Of a stretch of 46,778 nt of DNA, positions 25,151-34,066 are shown piece by piece (the first letter of the stretch is position 1; every line of letters begins with the position of its first letter). Source of the stretch: JBHIYN01 sp041984235 (lineage in GTDB: Bacteria > Pseudomonadota > Gammaproteobacteria > Ga0077536); assembly GCA_041984235.1 (NCBI GenBank), contig JBHIYN010000027.1, forward strand, positions 1-46,778. Reading direction: 5' to 3'. The position numbers and the translations under genes were made by a program. The notes beneath the pieces were generated by a model that searched no databases, was not told the origin of the DNA, and saw only the letters and a list, made by a program, of their open reading frames with translations.

Positions 25151-25894
25151 ATGGCGACCCGACGCAAGACGCGGCCCGCGCCGCGAAGCTACAGCATGCC
25201 GGAGCTCTCGGAGCTCTATCCCAGGCCACCGTTCGAGTACCGCGAGGTCAACCAGCTCCTGGTCGCCTTCGAGACCGATGCGCGCGTGCTGCGGCGGCTG
25301 GTCCCCGCACCGCTGACCCCGAACAAGGACAACCTCATGTTCGTCTCGGTCGCCGACTTCATGTGCTCGGGCTTCGGCCGCTACCTCGAGGCGCACCTGT
25401 TCACCAGCGCGACCTTCCAGCGCCGCACGGTCAACTTCAGCCTCTACCTGGTGCTCGACAACGACGTCGCCATCGGCGCCGGGCGCGAGATCTGGGGTTT
25501 TCCCAAGAAGCTCGGCCGGCTCACCCTGGACACCACCGACGACGTCGTGCGCGCCACGGTCGAACGCGGTGGCATCAACCTGATCGACGCCAGCATGCAC
25601 CTCGCCGAGCTCGGCGACGAGAGTGACGTCAGCGGCAGCGCGGAATGGATCGCACGGCGCTTCATTCCCAACGTCTCGCTGAACGCCCCGCCCGACGTCG
25701 ACCAGCTCACCTCGACCACGCTCACCAACATCGTCGTCGGCGATGTCTACAAGGGCCGCGGGTCACTGCGCTTCGGCGATTCGCCCGCCGATCGGATCGC
25801 CGAGGTGCCGATCAAGAAGGTCACGGGCGGCTACTTCTTCGAGAGCCAGTTCACCCTCGGTGACGGCGAGGTCGCGCACGACTACCTGGCCTGA
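25151..25894 (+). CDS. acetoacetate decarboxylase family protein
   Basis: 247 aa. The motif REIWGFPKKLG (112-122) carries K119 and K120, matching the Schiff-base lysine pair of acetoacetate decarboxylase. Other family features are an N-terminal YxxPPFEYRE start, NLMFVSVADF and the C-terminal SPADRIAEVPIKKVTGGYFF. Family members decarboxylate beta-keto acids or do aldol/dehydration chemistry. GGGGAGGAAACG precedes the ATG. It heads a plus-strand run of five genes with short gaps. Confidence 0.88.
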   Translation: MATRRKTRPAPRSYSMPELSELYPRPPFEYREVNQLLVAFETDARVLRRLVPAPLTPNKDNLMFVSVADFMCSGFGRYLEAHLFTSATFQRRTVNFSLYLVLDNDVAIGAGREIWGFPKKLGRLTLDTTDDVVRATVERGGINLIDASMHLAELGDESDVSGSAEWIARRFIPNVSLNAPPDVDQLTSTTLTNIVVGDVYKGRGSLRFGDSPADRIAEVPIKKVTGGYFFESQFTLGDGEVAHDYLA

Positions 25895-25902
25895 GCCGGC
25901 CC

Positions 25903-26736
25903 ATGAGCGACAGCGAAGCAGACATCGATCGCCATTACGGCGCCGACGACATCAGCGCGCGCATCCTCGCCGCGCTGACACGCGCGGGCAAGGACCCGGA
26001 GCGGCTGACGCGCAGCGACCTGACGCCGTTCGACGAATTCCACGGCGGCGGCATCGCCTCGACCCGCGAGCTCGCGCGCTTCGCCGGCATCGCCTCCGGC
26101 ATGCACGTGCTCGACGTCGGCTGCGGCATCGGCGGCCCGGCGCGCACGCTCGCCGAGGAGTTCGGCTGCCACGTGACCGGGGTCGACCTCACCGCCGAGT
26201 TCGTGCGCGCCGCCGAGATGCTGACCGCGCGCCTCGGCATGCAGGACCGCTGCAGCTTCCGGCTCGGCAGCGCCACCGCCCTGCCCTGCGCCGACGCGCA
26301 GTTCGACTGCGTGTGGTCGCAGAACATGCTGATGAACGTCGCCGACAAGGGCGCCTTCTTCAGCGAGGTCGCGCGCGTGCTCGCGCCCGGCGGACGCTTC
26401 GCCTTCGAGGCCGTGCTCGAGGGCAACGGCGAGGCCATCCACATGCCGGTGTTCTGGGCCTCGCGGCCCGCGCTCAGCCACCTCGTCCCGCGCGACGCGC
26501 TGGAAGCGTTGCTGGCCGCCGCCGGCCTCGCGATCGAGGCGCTGGAGGACACCACCGCCGCGGTCATAGCGCAGGGCCACAAGCGCCGCGCGGCGCTCGC
26601 CGCCGCCGATCCGGCACGCCTCGGCATCGATGTCATCGTACCCGAGGACGCCCCGGCCAAGATGGCCAACGCCCTGCTCAACAATGAGCAGGGCCGCACC
26701 GTCGCCATCCAGGGGCTGGCACGCAAGCCCCTCTGA
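25903..26736 (+). CDS. SAM-dependent methyltransferase
   Basis: 277 aa Class I methyltransferase. The SAM-binding motif is VLDVGCGIGGPARTLAEEFG (69-88), motif II the acidic VTGVDL, then the RLGSATALPCADAQFDCVWS strand, typical of the UbiE/sarcosine-type subgroup. It is 8 bp after the decarboxylase-like gene, so it is co-transcribed. The acceptor is not visible. Confidence 0.9.
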   Translation: MSDSEADIDRHYGADDISARILAALTRAGKDPERLTRSDLTPFDEFHGGGIASTRELARFAGIASGMHVLDVGCGIGGPARTLAEEFGCHVTGVDLTAEFVRAAEMLTARLGMQDRCSFRLGSATALPCADAQFDCVWSQNMLMNVADKGAFFSEVARVLAPGGRFAFEAVLEGNGEAIHMPVFWASRPALSHLVPRDALEALLAAAGLAIEALEDTTAAVIAQGHKRRAALAAADPARLGIDVIVPEDAPAKMANALLNNEQGRTVAIQGLARKPL

Positions 26737-26764
26737 TCTTCACTTCCCGTACAGGAGCAACACC

Positions 26765-27520
26765 ATGGATCTCGGACTCAAGGGCAAGACCGCCATCGTC
26801 ACCGGCGGCAGCAAGGGCATCGGCCGCGCCACCGCGCTGGCACTCGCCGCCGAAGGCGCCAGCGTCGCCATCTGCGCGCGCGGACAGGAGGCGCTGGAGG
26901 CGACCCGTGCCGACATCGAGGCAGCCGGCGTGAAGGCCTTCGCCGCGCCCTGCAACGTCGCCGAGCCGCAGGCGCTGCGGACCTTCCTCGACAACGCCCG
27001 CGCGGCACTCGGCGGAGTCGACATCCTGGTCAACAACCCGTCCGGCTTCGGCATGACCGACGATGAGGAAGGCTGGAAGGTGAGTGTCGACATCGACCTC
27101 ATGGCCAGCGTGCGCGCGACCCAGCACGTGGTGCCGTGGATGACCGAGGCCGGCGGTGGCTCGATCGTGCACATCTCGTCCATCTCCGGCCTGGAGGCCG
27201 GCTCGCCGCCCGCCTACGGCGCGGTCAAGGCGGCGCTGTTCAACCACGCCAAGACCATGGCGGCGCAGCTCGCCCCGCACAACATCCGCGTCAACTGCAT
27301 CGCACCGGGCTCGATCTTCTTCGAGGGCGGCTTCTGGGACAACGTCAAGCAGAACGCCACGCCGATGTACGAAGGCACGCTGGCCAATTGCCCCTACGGC
27401 CGCATGGGCCGGCCCGAAGAGGTCGCCGACGCGGTGGTCTTCGTCGCCTCGCCGCGCGCCAGCCTGGTCTCCGGCGTGACCCTGCCGGTCGACGGCGTGC
27501 AGCACAAGGGCATCTTCTAG
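26765..27520 (+). CDS. short-chain dehydrogenase/reductase
   Basis: 251 aa. TGGSKGIG (13-20) binds the cofactor. The catalytic set is Ser in VHISSISG (S138/S139), Y151 in PPAYGAVKAAL and K155. The usual NNAG reads NNPSG. The end VSGVTLPVDGV is typical of fungal-FabG-like SDRs. The arginine at 39 in the second strand (CARG) suggests NADP. It is 28 bp after the methyltransferase gene. Likely an alcohol/ketone step in the catabolic run. Confidence 0.92.
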   Translation: MDLGLKGKTAIVTGGSKGIGRATALALAAEGASVAICARGQEALEATRADIEAAGVKAFAAPCNVAEPQALRTFLDNARAALGGVDILVNNPSGFGMTDDEEGWKVSVDIDLMASVRATQHVVPWMTEAGGGSIVHISSISGLEAGSPPAYGAVKAALFNHAKTMAAQLAPHNIRVNCIAPGSIFFEGGFWDNVKQNATPMYEGTLANCPYGRMGRPEEVADAVVFVASPRASLVSGVTLPVDGVQHKGIF

Positions 27521-27557
27521 AAGCCATTCCCGACATCCGCTAGCCAAGGACACGATC

Positions 27558-28610
27558 ATGTACGACAACCCCTACTACACGCAGGAACTGCACGGCCCCT
27601 GGGACGTGTACGAGCCCGGTAACTTCGCGCTGGAGGACGGCGGCTGCATCTACGATTTCAAGCTCGCCTACGCGGTGCACGGCAAGCTCAACCGGCGCAA
27701 GGACAACGCCATCCTGGTACCGACCTGGTATTCCGGCACCAGCAAGATCATGGAGCAGCTCTACATCGGCAAGGGCCGCGCGCTCGACCCGGCCAAGTAC
27801 TGCATCATCGTCGTCAACCAGATTGGCAGCGGCATCTCGAGCTCTCCGCACAACACGCCGCCGCCGTGGAACATGGCCAAGTTCCCCAGCGTGCGCATCA
27901 GCGACGACGTGCGCGCCCAGCACCAGCTCGTCACCGAGCACTTCGGCATCAAGAAGCTGGCGCTGGTGGTCGGCGGCTCGATGGGCGCGCAGCAGACCTA
28001 CGAGTGGGCGGTGCGCTACCCGGAGATGGTGCTGCGCGCGGCGCCCATCGCCGGCTACGCCAAGAACACCGACCACGACCTGCTCTACGGCCAGACCCTG
28101 TGCGAGGCGCTGACCTCGGATCCGGGCTGGAACGGCGGCTGGTACCAGTCCCACCACGACGTCCAGGCCGGCCTGCGCCGCCAGGCCAAGCTGTGGTCGG
28201 TGATGGGCCTGTGCACCGAGTTCTTCGCCCAGGAAGTGTGGCGCAACCTCGGCTGCGTCTCGCTGGAGGATTTCCAGGTCGGCTTCATGGAGGGCCTGTT
28301 CACGCAGATGGATCCCAACGACCTCCTGTGCATGGCCCACAAGTGGCAGCGCGGCGATGTCAGCCGCAACACCGGCGGCGATCTGAAGAAGGCGCTCCGG
28401 CGCATCACGGCCAAGACCTTCGTCATGCCGATCGACACCGACATGTTCTTCGCCGTCGCCGACTGCAAGCGCGAGCAGAAGATGATCCCGGGTTCCGAGC
28501 TGCGCGTGATCAAGAGCCTGGCCGGACACTTCGGCCTGTTCGGCATGGAGCCCGAGTACCTGGCGCAGGTCGACGAGCACCTCAAGGAGCTGCTCGCCTG
28601 GAAGCCCTGA
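27558..28610 (+). CDS. MetX-like alpha/beta hydrolase (homoserine O-acetyltransferase family)
   Basis: 350 aa. The N-terminal strands (FKLAYAVHGKLNRRKDNAIL) and VPTWYSGTS with the oxyanion loop look like MetX. The nucleophile elbow GGSMGAQQ has S141, followed by the lid with HHDV and the end MPIDTDMFFAV (acid) and AGHFGLFG (base). True MetX has a stricter GGSMGG and a homoserine-binding Arg; this one has A144, and lies in a catabolic run. A hydrolase or acyltransferase for another substrate is therefore more likely than methionine synthesis. The ATG is 37 bp after the SDR stop. Confidence 0.85.
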   Translation: MYDNPYYTQELHGPWDVYEPGNFALEDGGCIYDFKLAYAVHGKLNRRKDNAILVPTWYSGTSKIMEQLYIGKGRALDPAKYCIIVVNQIGSGISSSPHNTPPPWNMAKFPSVRISDDVRAQHQLVTEHFGIKKLALVVGGSMGAQQTYEWAVRYPEMVLRAAPIAGYAKNTDHDLLYGQTLCEALTSDPGWNGGWYQSHHDVQAGLRRQAKLWSVMGLCTEFFAQEVWRNLGCVSLEDFQVGFMEGLFTQMDPNDLLCMAHKWQRGDVSRNTGGDLKKALRRITAKTFVMPIDTDMFFAVADCKREQKMIPGSELRVIKSLAGHFGLFGMEPEYLAQVDEHLKELLAWKP

Positions 28611-28662
28611 GGCACACCCCCGCGCGTCGCCGTAACGCGTCCAGACAAGAGGAAGCGACACC

Positions 28663-29457
28663 ATGGAACTGAGAGAAGCGATCGGCCGCCGCCGTTCAAT
28701 CCGCTACATGCGGCCGTACAAGCCGGTCGAACCCGAGAAGATCCAGATGATGCTGGAAGCCGCACGCATCGCGACCCACTGGGGCAACCTCAACTCGCTG
28801 CACGCGGTGGTGGTACACCGCGAGAGCGCGCCCAAGGAGGTGCTGGACTCGCTGAAGGCGGTGGTCGTCGGCTGGCAGCTGCGCATCGCCCCGGTGGTCA
28901 TCGTGTGGTACACGGACCCCGAGGTGGTCGAACGCCAGGGCGACAGCCTGCGCGAGCTGATCGGCGTCGGCGCGCTCGGCTTCGGCCCGGAAGAGCTGAA
29001 GAAGAAGACGCTGGAAGAGAAATTCCTGCCCGCCTTCAACGAAATCAAGGACTACCTCAAGGGTCCGGGCCTGAACGAGATCGACTGCGGCCAGGGCATG
29101 GCGCAGGCCAACCTGATGGCCTACGAGCTCGGCCTCGGTAGCTGCTTCCTGGGCACCCCCGAGGGCGATGCGATCCTGAAGGTGCTCGGTGCACCGTCAC
29201 ACTGCCGCCTGCTGCTGCTGCAATGCGTGGGCTACCCCATGGAACACTGGGAAGCCGGCGGCCAGCGCCCGCGCCAGCCGTTCGAGAGCCTGTTCTCGCT
29301 CAACACCTGCGGCAATCCCTACCCGCGCAGCCAGGACGTCATCGACGAGCTCACGCGCGACAAGATGTTCACGCGCCCGGCGCCGCTGCCGGACCGCATG
29401 GAAGAGCTGGAATACCTCGAGCGCGCGCTCAAGCTGAAGGCGCCGGGCCTGTTCTGA
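28663..29457 (+). CDS. nitroreductase-family flavoprotein
   Basis: 264 aa. RRRSIRYMRPYKP (9-21) is the FMN phosphate site; the rest is a typical nitroreductase fold, with ATHWGNLNSLHAVVVH, LIGVGALGFGPEELKKK and the C-terminal GYPMEHW. Such enzymes reduce nitro groups, quinones or enones with NAD(P)H and FMN. It is the last of the run, 52 bp after the MetX-like gene. Confidence 0.88.
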   Translation: MELREAIGRRRSIRYMRPYKPVEPEKIQMMLEAARIATHWGNLNSLHAVVVHRESAPKEVLDSLKAVVVGWQLRIAPVVIVWYTDPEVVERQGDSLRELIGVGALGFGPEELKKKTLEEKFLPAFNEIKDYLKGPGLNEIDCGQGMAQANLMAYELGLGSCFLGTPEGDAILKVLGAPSHCRLLLLQCVGYPMEHWEAGGQRPRQPFESLFSLNTCGNPYPRSQDVIDELTRDKMFTRPAPLPDRMEELEYLERALKLKAPGLF

Positions 29458-29532
29458 GCCGCCGCCCCGGATCAAAAAGGCCTGCGCCCGAGGGCGCCGG
29501 CATGAGGGGGAGTGAGGAAGGGGTCAGACGGT

Positions 29533-29775
29533 TCAGACGTTACCGTCGCGGTAGAAGGACTTGATGATGACGTTGGCCTGCTCGGCGCCGCGGGCGGCGT
29601 CGTCGCGCTTGACCGTGTCACGGTAGAATGCCTTCGGCGTCACGTCGGCCTGGGTGGCGTCGGCCTTGGACTCGATGCGGGTCTCGCTCCAGGGAGCGAA
29701 GCCGGCAGCCTGGACAGGCGCCGCGCTGACGGCGGCGGTGACGGCGATGGCAGCGATGGTGGTGATGCGTTTCAT
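29533..29775 (-). CDS. small exported protein with duplicated FYRD motif
   Basis: 80 aa, not recognised. An N-terminal signal peptide (MKRITTIAAIAVTAAVSAAPVQA, cut after A23) leads to a 57-aa mature protein. It contains two related segments, VTPKAFYRDTV and VIIKSFYRDGN, separated by a charged AAGAEQAN-like linker. The good signal peptide and the lack of another strand-specific reading support a real gene. Function unknown; it may bind a metal or a partner in the periplasm. It diverges from the cyclase-like gene across a 174-bp gap that is AT-rich, unlike the surroundings. Confidence 0.7.
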   Translation of the reverse strand: MKRITTIAAIAVTAAVSAAPVQAAGFAPWSETRIESKADATQADVTPKAFYRDTVKRDDAARGAEQANVIIKSFYRDGNV

Positions 29776-29871
29776 GGCGTTTGCTCCTTGTTGAGAATCT
29801 CGTTGCGGCGGTCAGTGCCGCTCGCGATGGGGTTAGATTAGGCAATCGTCCTGAATAGATAAAATGATTTG

Positions 29872-29900
29872 TTTCTAACCAATCAATAGATATTTATAAT
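29872..29900 (+). promoter_or_regulatory. sigma-70 type promoter of the cyclase/RAM-like gene
   Basis: A perfect TATAAT (29895-29900) lies in an AT-rich patch, with a weak -35 (TTTCTA at 29872-29877, 17-bp spacer). The downstream gene starts at 29950, giving a leader of about 43 bases. The -35 is poor, so an activator is possible. Confidence 0.45.
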
Positions 29901-29949
29901 CGACGAGGCAGCGCGCAGGCTGCGCTGACCCCTTGCCGGACACCGCGCC

Positions 29950-31410
29950 ATGCCGCACACCGAGCCCCCACTCCCGGCACTGGACCGCGAACGCGGTTAC
30001 CTCCTGATCGCGGACATGGAGCAGTCCACGCGCAGCAAGTTCGTGCTCGGCGCGGAGAGTGCCTTCCATGCCCTGCGCGAGCACAATCGCCTGGTCATCG
30101 CCGCCGCCAGCGGCGTGCAGCCGGTCGGCGGCATCGTGCTCAACGCGCTCGGCGACGCGGTGGTGCTCAAGTTCCCGGCGCACGACGACGACGACGCCGC
30201 CCTGCGCGGCTGCCTTGCTGCCGCCCGCGCCATCGTGCAGGCCTTTGAAACGCTGGCGCCGGTGGCGAGTACCGACGGGCGCTCCTTCCGCGTGCGCACC
30301 AAGCTCATGCTGCAGCGCTACGACGCCTTTCGTTACCACCGCAGCGAGGACAGCGCGATCTTCGCCGAGGAGCTGGTCGGTCCGGACATCGACCTCGCTT
30401 TTCGCCTCGCCCCGGTCGCCTGGCGCCTGCAGGTGCTGGCCAGCGAGGCCTTCGTCGAAGCCCTGCTCGATGCCTGCGAGCACGATGCGGAGACCCCGCC
30501 CGGCGCCCAGACCCTGCTCGACCAGGCGCATCGATCGCGCCACCTCGACGCCCGCACGCCCGGGCCGCTGCGCGGCGTTGCCGCGGCCGGCCGCATCGGG
30601 GAGCTGGATTTCTGGATCACCGACGCGCGCGAGATCGCGCGCCTCAAGGGCATCGTGCGCAGCCGGCGCCTGTTCGCACTCAGCTTCGAGAGCCCGGCCG
30701 CCCTGGTCGCACGCGGGCAGGCACAGCGCCTCACCATCAAGGTGCGCCAGGATCACCACGCCATCATCCTCGCGCGCGTCTCGCTCGCTCGCCACGACAA
30801 CGAGAACTACATCGAGCACGTCGTCAACCGCCTGCGCGACTCTTCCGACGGTCACCGCCTCGACAGCGAGCTGACGCTGTGCCTGGCAGCCAAGATCTAC
30901 GGCGAGTTCGACTTCTTCTTCCGTGTCTCCTGCATCGACGACGAATCGCTGCGGCGCTTCTTCAACGCCATCCATGACGACACCATCGGCGTCAGCCATG
31001 TCGAGGTGCGCTCGACGGTGACCAACCGCTTCGCCCTCAACCCGCATTACCCCAGCGTGGTCGAGCAGTTTGGCGGCCGCCCGCACGAGATCGTGCTGAC
31101 CTGGTTCGAGCGCAATCCCGCGCGTGACGTCTACGGCCTGCTCACCGGCCTGATGGAAGACGATGACGGCAGCCCGGCGCCGGTACGGCTGCTGGAGGTC
31201 GGCGAGGTCATCCACCACACGCCCGTGTACGCGATCTTCGCCTGCGAGGGACTGCGCGAGTACGCCGCCTTCTTTGCCGATCACGGCCTGGCGCCGACCG
31301 CCGCCCATTCGCACGTCGGCCACGTCGACCGCGCGTCCGACGCGCAGCTGCGTTACAGCCTGATGGGTGGCGTCTACTTTCCGCCGCGTGACCTCGGCGA
31401 GGAGACCTGA
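29950..31410 (+). CDS. cyclase-like domain fused to RAM/AsnC-like domains (unrecognised)
   Basis: 486 aa, no family I can name. Residues 15-160 resemble a class III nucleotide-cyclase core: YLLIADMEQSTRSKF with D22, then NALGDAVVLKFP with D69 as possible metal ligands, and ELVGPDIDLAFRLAPVA where a cyclase typically has its helix after the dimer strand. Substrate-specifying residues cannot be assigned. From about 240 on it changes to a repeated beta-alpha-beta pattern. The best piece is YGEFDFFFRVSCIDDESLRRF (318-338) plus the GVSHVEVRSTVTNRFALNP strand, as in AsnC/Lrp ligand-binding (RAM) domains. The end is VYFPPRD. It may be a cytosolic small-molecule sensor with a cyclase-like output. No DNA-binding domain is seen. 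Confidence 0.75.
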   Translation: MPHTEPPLPALDRERGYLLIADMEQSTRSKFVLGAESAFHALREHNRLVIAAASGVQPVGGIVLNALGDAVVLKFPAHDDDDAALRGCLAAARAIVQAFETLAPVASTDGRSFRVRTKLMLQRYDAFRYHRSEDSAIFAEELVGPDIDLAFRLAPVAWRLQVLASEAFVEALLDACEHDAETPPGAQTLLDQAHRSRHLDARTPGPLRGVAAAGRIGELDFWITDAREIARLKGIVRSRRLFALSFESPAALVARGQAQRLTIKVRQDHHAIILARVSLARHDNENYIEHVVNRLRDSSDGHRLDSELTLCLAAKIYGEFDFFFRVSCIDDESLRRFFNAIHDDTIGVSHVEVRSTVTNRFALNPHYPSVVEQFGGRPHEIVLTWFERNPARDVYGLLTGLMEDDDGSPAPVRLLEVGEVIHHTPVYAIFACEGLREYAAFFADHGLAPTAAHSHVGHVDRASDAQLRYSLMGGVYFPPRDLGEET

Positions 31411-31416
31411 CCCGGC

Positions 31417-32142
31417 TCAGGCGCGCAGCGCGAGCGGGGCCTGGTGTGCAGCGTCGCTCGCTGCGCCGCCGTAGGACTGCTCGAGGTGGCCGGCCGCGCT
31501 GTGCGCGCCGCCGCAGACCACGCAGGCGGCGGCGCCGTCGGCGTCCGACGGTCGTGCCGCGGCGCCGCTCCCGTCCACCGGGCCACGCGCGCCGCCCGCG
31601 GCCGCGTCACCCTCGCCCTCACCCTGTGCGGCCTGCAGCTCGGCCTGGGCGGCCGCCGCCATCGCGCGCGCCCGGGCCGCGACCGCGCGATCCTGGGACG
31701 AGGGCTCGGCCGGCGCCAGCGCGGCACGCGCGATCTGGCGCGCCTTGTCGAGCGTCGCCGCGGGATCGCCGGGCACCGGCGAGGTGTCGATGCGCACTTC
31801 GCCACCGACCGCGTACTGGCGCCCGTTCGGGCCGCGCTGGTAGGTGTAGCTCGGCGCACTGTGCGCAATGCCGGCGGCGGCGGACGCGTGCGCGCGCTCG
31901 TGGGCGCGCACCTCGCGGTCGCGCGCCGCGAGCTCGCGGATCTGCGCCGCCTCGGCCTGTATTCTCTGCGTCGTCTCCGCATCCGCGCGGGTCGCTCCCG
32001 CCGGCGCGCCCTCGTCCGCGGCGGCGACCGGCCGCGCGGTCGCGCCGGGCTCGTCGTGCGCGTCGGGCGCAGCCAGGGGCGGGCGCGGCGGTACCGGCGT
32101 GGGCGTCGGCGGATGGGCGTGACGGGTATGAAGCGGGATCAT
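31417..32142 (-). CDS. SprA-related putative metallopeptidase
   Basis: 241 aa. The centre (about 69-170) matches the SprA-related/CJM1_0395-like family: RDREVRAHERAHASAAAG with HERAH (H81, E82, H85; HExxH type), SYTYQRGPNGRQYAVGGEV, DTSPVPGDPAATLDKARQI and APAEPSSQDRAVAARA. The N terminus is Pro-rich. The C-terminal tail has CVVCGGAHSAAGH, a possible CxxCx3Hx4H zinc site. No signal peptide is obvious. The ATG at 32142 begins the Pro-rich tail; longer in-frame sequence upstream is a shadow of the ligase gene. Function in the family is not known to me. Confidence 0.78.
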   Translation of the reverse strand: MIPLHTRHAHPPTPTPVPPRPPLAAPDAHDEPGATARPVAAADEGAPAGATRADAETTQRIQAEAAQIRELAARDREVRAHERAHASAAAGIAHSAPSYTYQRGPNGRQYAVGGEVRIDTSPVPGDPAATLDKARQIARAALAPAEPSSQDRAVAARARAMAAAAQAELQAAQGEGEGDAAAGGARGPVDGSGAAARPSDADGAAACVVCGGAHSAAGHLEQSYGGAASDAAHQAPLALRA

Positions 32143-32221
32143 GCGTGCGGGGTTTCCTGCACCGGCCAGCGGCCGGCGCGGCACGATCTTTAGCCACGCG
32201 CGGCGTGGCGCCGGCCGCTGT

Positions 32222-33838
32222 TCAGCCCGGCGCCGGCACCACGTTCGGCGCCTGCGGGTCGAACGCCTCCAGCAGGAAGCGTTCCTGCGGCTTCTCCGAG
32301 GCCGTCTTGGGAATTTCGTCGACCACCTGCAGCCAGCTCGGCACGAAGTTCGACTCCAGCCGCGCCTGGCACCAGGCGAACACGTCCGCGGGGTCGAAGC
32401 ATGCGCGGTCGCGCGGCACCACCGCGGCGACCACGTCCTTCTCGCCCGGCACGCCGTTGGCCGACGGCACGCCGTAGACGAAGACGTCGTCGACCTCACT
32501 GTGCTCGGCCAGCTCCTTCTCGACGAAAGCGGGATTGACGAAATCGCCATTGCGGCGGATCCCGCCGCCCTTGCGGTAGAGGAAGTAGAACCAGCCATCG
32601 GCGTCCACGGTACCGATGTCACCCATGCGCAGCCAGCCGTCGCGGGTCTTCGCCGCGGTCGCCTCGGGGTTCTGGAAATAGGCCACGCTGGGACAGGTGC
32701 CGTCGGCATTCTGAAAGACGATCTCGCCGGCCACGCCGGGCGCGCAGTCGTGGTCGTGCTCGTCGACCACGCGCCCGATCAGCGACGCCGGCGGCCGGCC
32801 GATCGATCCGACCGGACCGGCCCCTGGCGGGTTCAGGGTCAGCCCGCCCTCTGCGGCGCCGTAGAACTCGTAGATGTCGACCCCGAAGCGCGCCGCGAAG
32901 TCGTTCCAGATCGCCGCCGGCATGCCGGCACTGAGCACGAAGCGCACCGGGTTGTCGGCGTCGTCGTCGCGCGCCGGCTCGCTGTAGATGGCGGTGGTCA
33001 TGCCGCCCAGCAGGTTGAAGGTGGTGCAGCCGTAGTGGCGCGTGATGTCCCACAGCCGCGACTTGGTGAAGCGCCGGCTGAAGACCCCGCGCAGACCCAT
33101 CTGCAGCGTGGTGCCGAGGGTGATGAGCTGGGCGTTGGCATGCGTCAGGGAGAGCCCGGTGTAGGGCCGGTCGTGCGGGCCGAGGCCGAACAGGTCGCCG
33201 AGCCCGGCAACGAAGCCGAAGCGCGCATAGGGCGACAGGATGGCCTTGGGATCGCCGGTGGTGCCGGAGGTGTAGAGCATCTGCATCGGCGTATCCGGAT
33301 CCGTGACGCGCACCACGAGCTCCGGCGCCGGCTGCGCGAGCACGTCGGCGAAGCTGCGCGCGCGCAGCAGGCGGCCTTGCGGGGCGCTGCCGCCGCGCGG
33401 CCCCAGCACCCACACCCATTCGAGGCGCGGGCACTGGTCGAGGATCTCGATCAGGTTGCCGAGCGCGTAGTCACCGATGACCACGCCGCGGCAGCCGGCA
33501 TGGTTGAGCATGAAGGCGAGCTTCTTGCCGCGCGTGCGCGGGTCGACCGGGACGAACACCGTGCCCGCGATCGAGGAGCCGACCATGGTGTCGACGAACT
33601 CCGGGTGGTTGAGCATGACGAGGCCGAAGGCGTCACCGAAGTTCATGCCCTCGGCATCCAGCGCGGCGGCCACGCACTGGCCGTTGCGCCACAGGTCGGC
33701 ATAGCTGCGCGTCTCGTCGACGAAGCCGCCCTCGGCATCGACCTCGACGAACGTCAGTACATCGAGCTGCGGGTGTTCGGCGCAGTGCGCGGCAACCAGG
33801 TTGGCCAGGATCGTCGGATCGCCGGGATTGTGCGTCAT
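32222..33838 (-). CDS. AMP-binding acyl-CoA ligase (CaiC-like)
   Basis: 538 aa, adenylate-forming family. P-loop-like YTSGTTGDPKA (189-199), A5 motif YGAAEGG (326-332), GWLRMGDIG (401-409) and the C-terminal catalytic lysine K516 in IPKTASEKPQERFLL. The order of motifs and length fit crotonobetaine/carnitine-CoA ligase or related medium-chain ligases. It would activate a carboxylic acid with ATP and CoA. It is transcribed toward the SprA-like gene; the ATG diverges from the PQQ enzyme gene across 228 bp. Confidence 0.92.
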   Translation of the reverse strand: MTHNPGDPTILANLVAAHCAEHPQLDVLTFVEVDAEGGFVDETRSYADLWRNGQCVAAALDAEGMNFGDAFGLVMLNHPEFVDTMVGSSIAGTVFVPVDPRTRGKKLAFMLNHAGCRGVVIGDYALGNLIEILDQCPRLEWVWVLGPRGGSAPQGRLLRARSFADVLAQPAPELVVRVTDPDTPMQMLYTSGTTGDPKAILSPYARFGFVAGLGDLFGLGPHDRPYTGLSLTHANAQLITLGTTLQMGLRGVFSRRFTKSRLWDITRHYGCTTFNLLGGMTTAIYSEPARDDDADNPVRFVLSAGMPAAIWNDFAARFGVDIYEFYGAAEGGLTLNPPGAGPVGSIGRPPASLIGRVVDEHDHDCAPGVAGEIVFQNADGTCPSVAYFQNPEATAAKTRDGWLRMGDIGTVDADGWFYFLYRKGGGIRRNGDFVNPAFVEKELAEHSEVDDVFVYGVPSANGVPGEKDVVAAVVPRDRACFDPADVFAWCQARLESNFVPSWLQVVDEIPKTASEKPQERFLLEAFDPQAPNVVPAPG

Positions 33839-34066
33839 CGGTGGAACCTCTCCCTGCAGTGGCGGAGGCGATTAGACCATGCCGCCCGCCGGTCGCCCAC
33901 GCCACTGTGCCCGGCGCGAATGCGCACGCGCGCGCCGGCAACAGCATGTTGCGGCGCACGCGCGCAGCGCCGTCCGGTGCACCGCGCCAGCGGTTAGAAT
34001 CCCCCGGGCACGCGCCGCCGGCGGCGTCGTGCGGGAGGTCCGTCAATGCTGTCCGAGGAGGAACCG

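Noticed and set aside
27558..28610. True MetX (homoserine O-acetyltransferase) of methionine synthesis
   Set aside because: The elbow and lid fit the fold, but the motif differs (GGSMGAQ) and the neighbours are catabolic, so only a family-level call is given.
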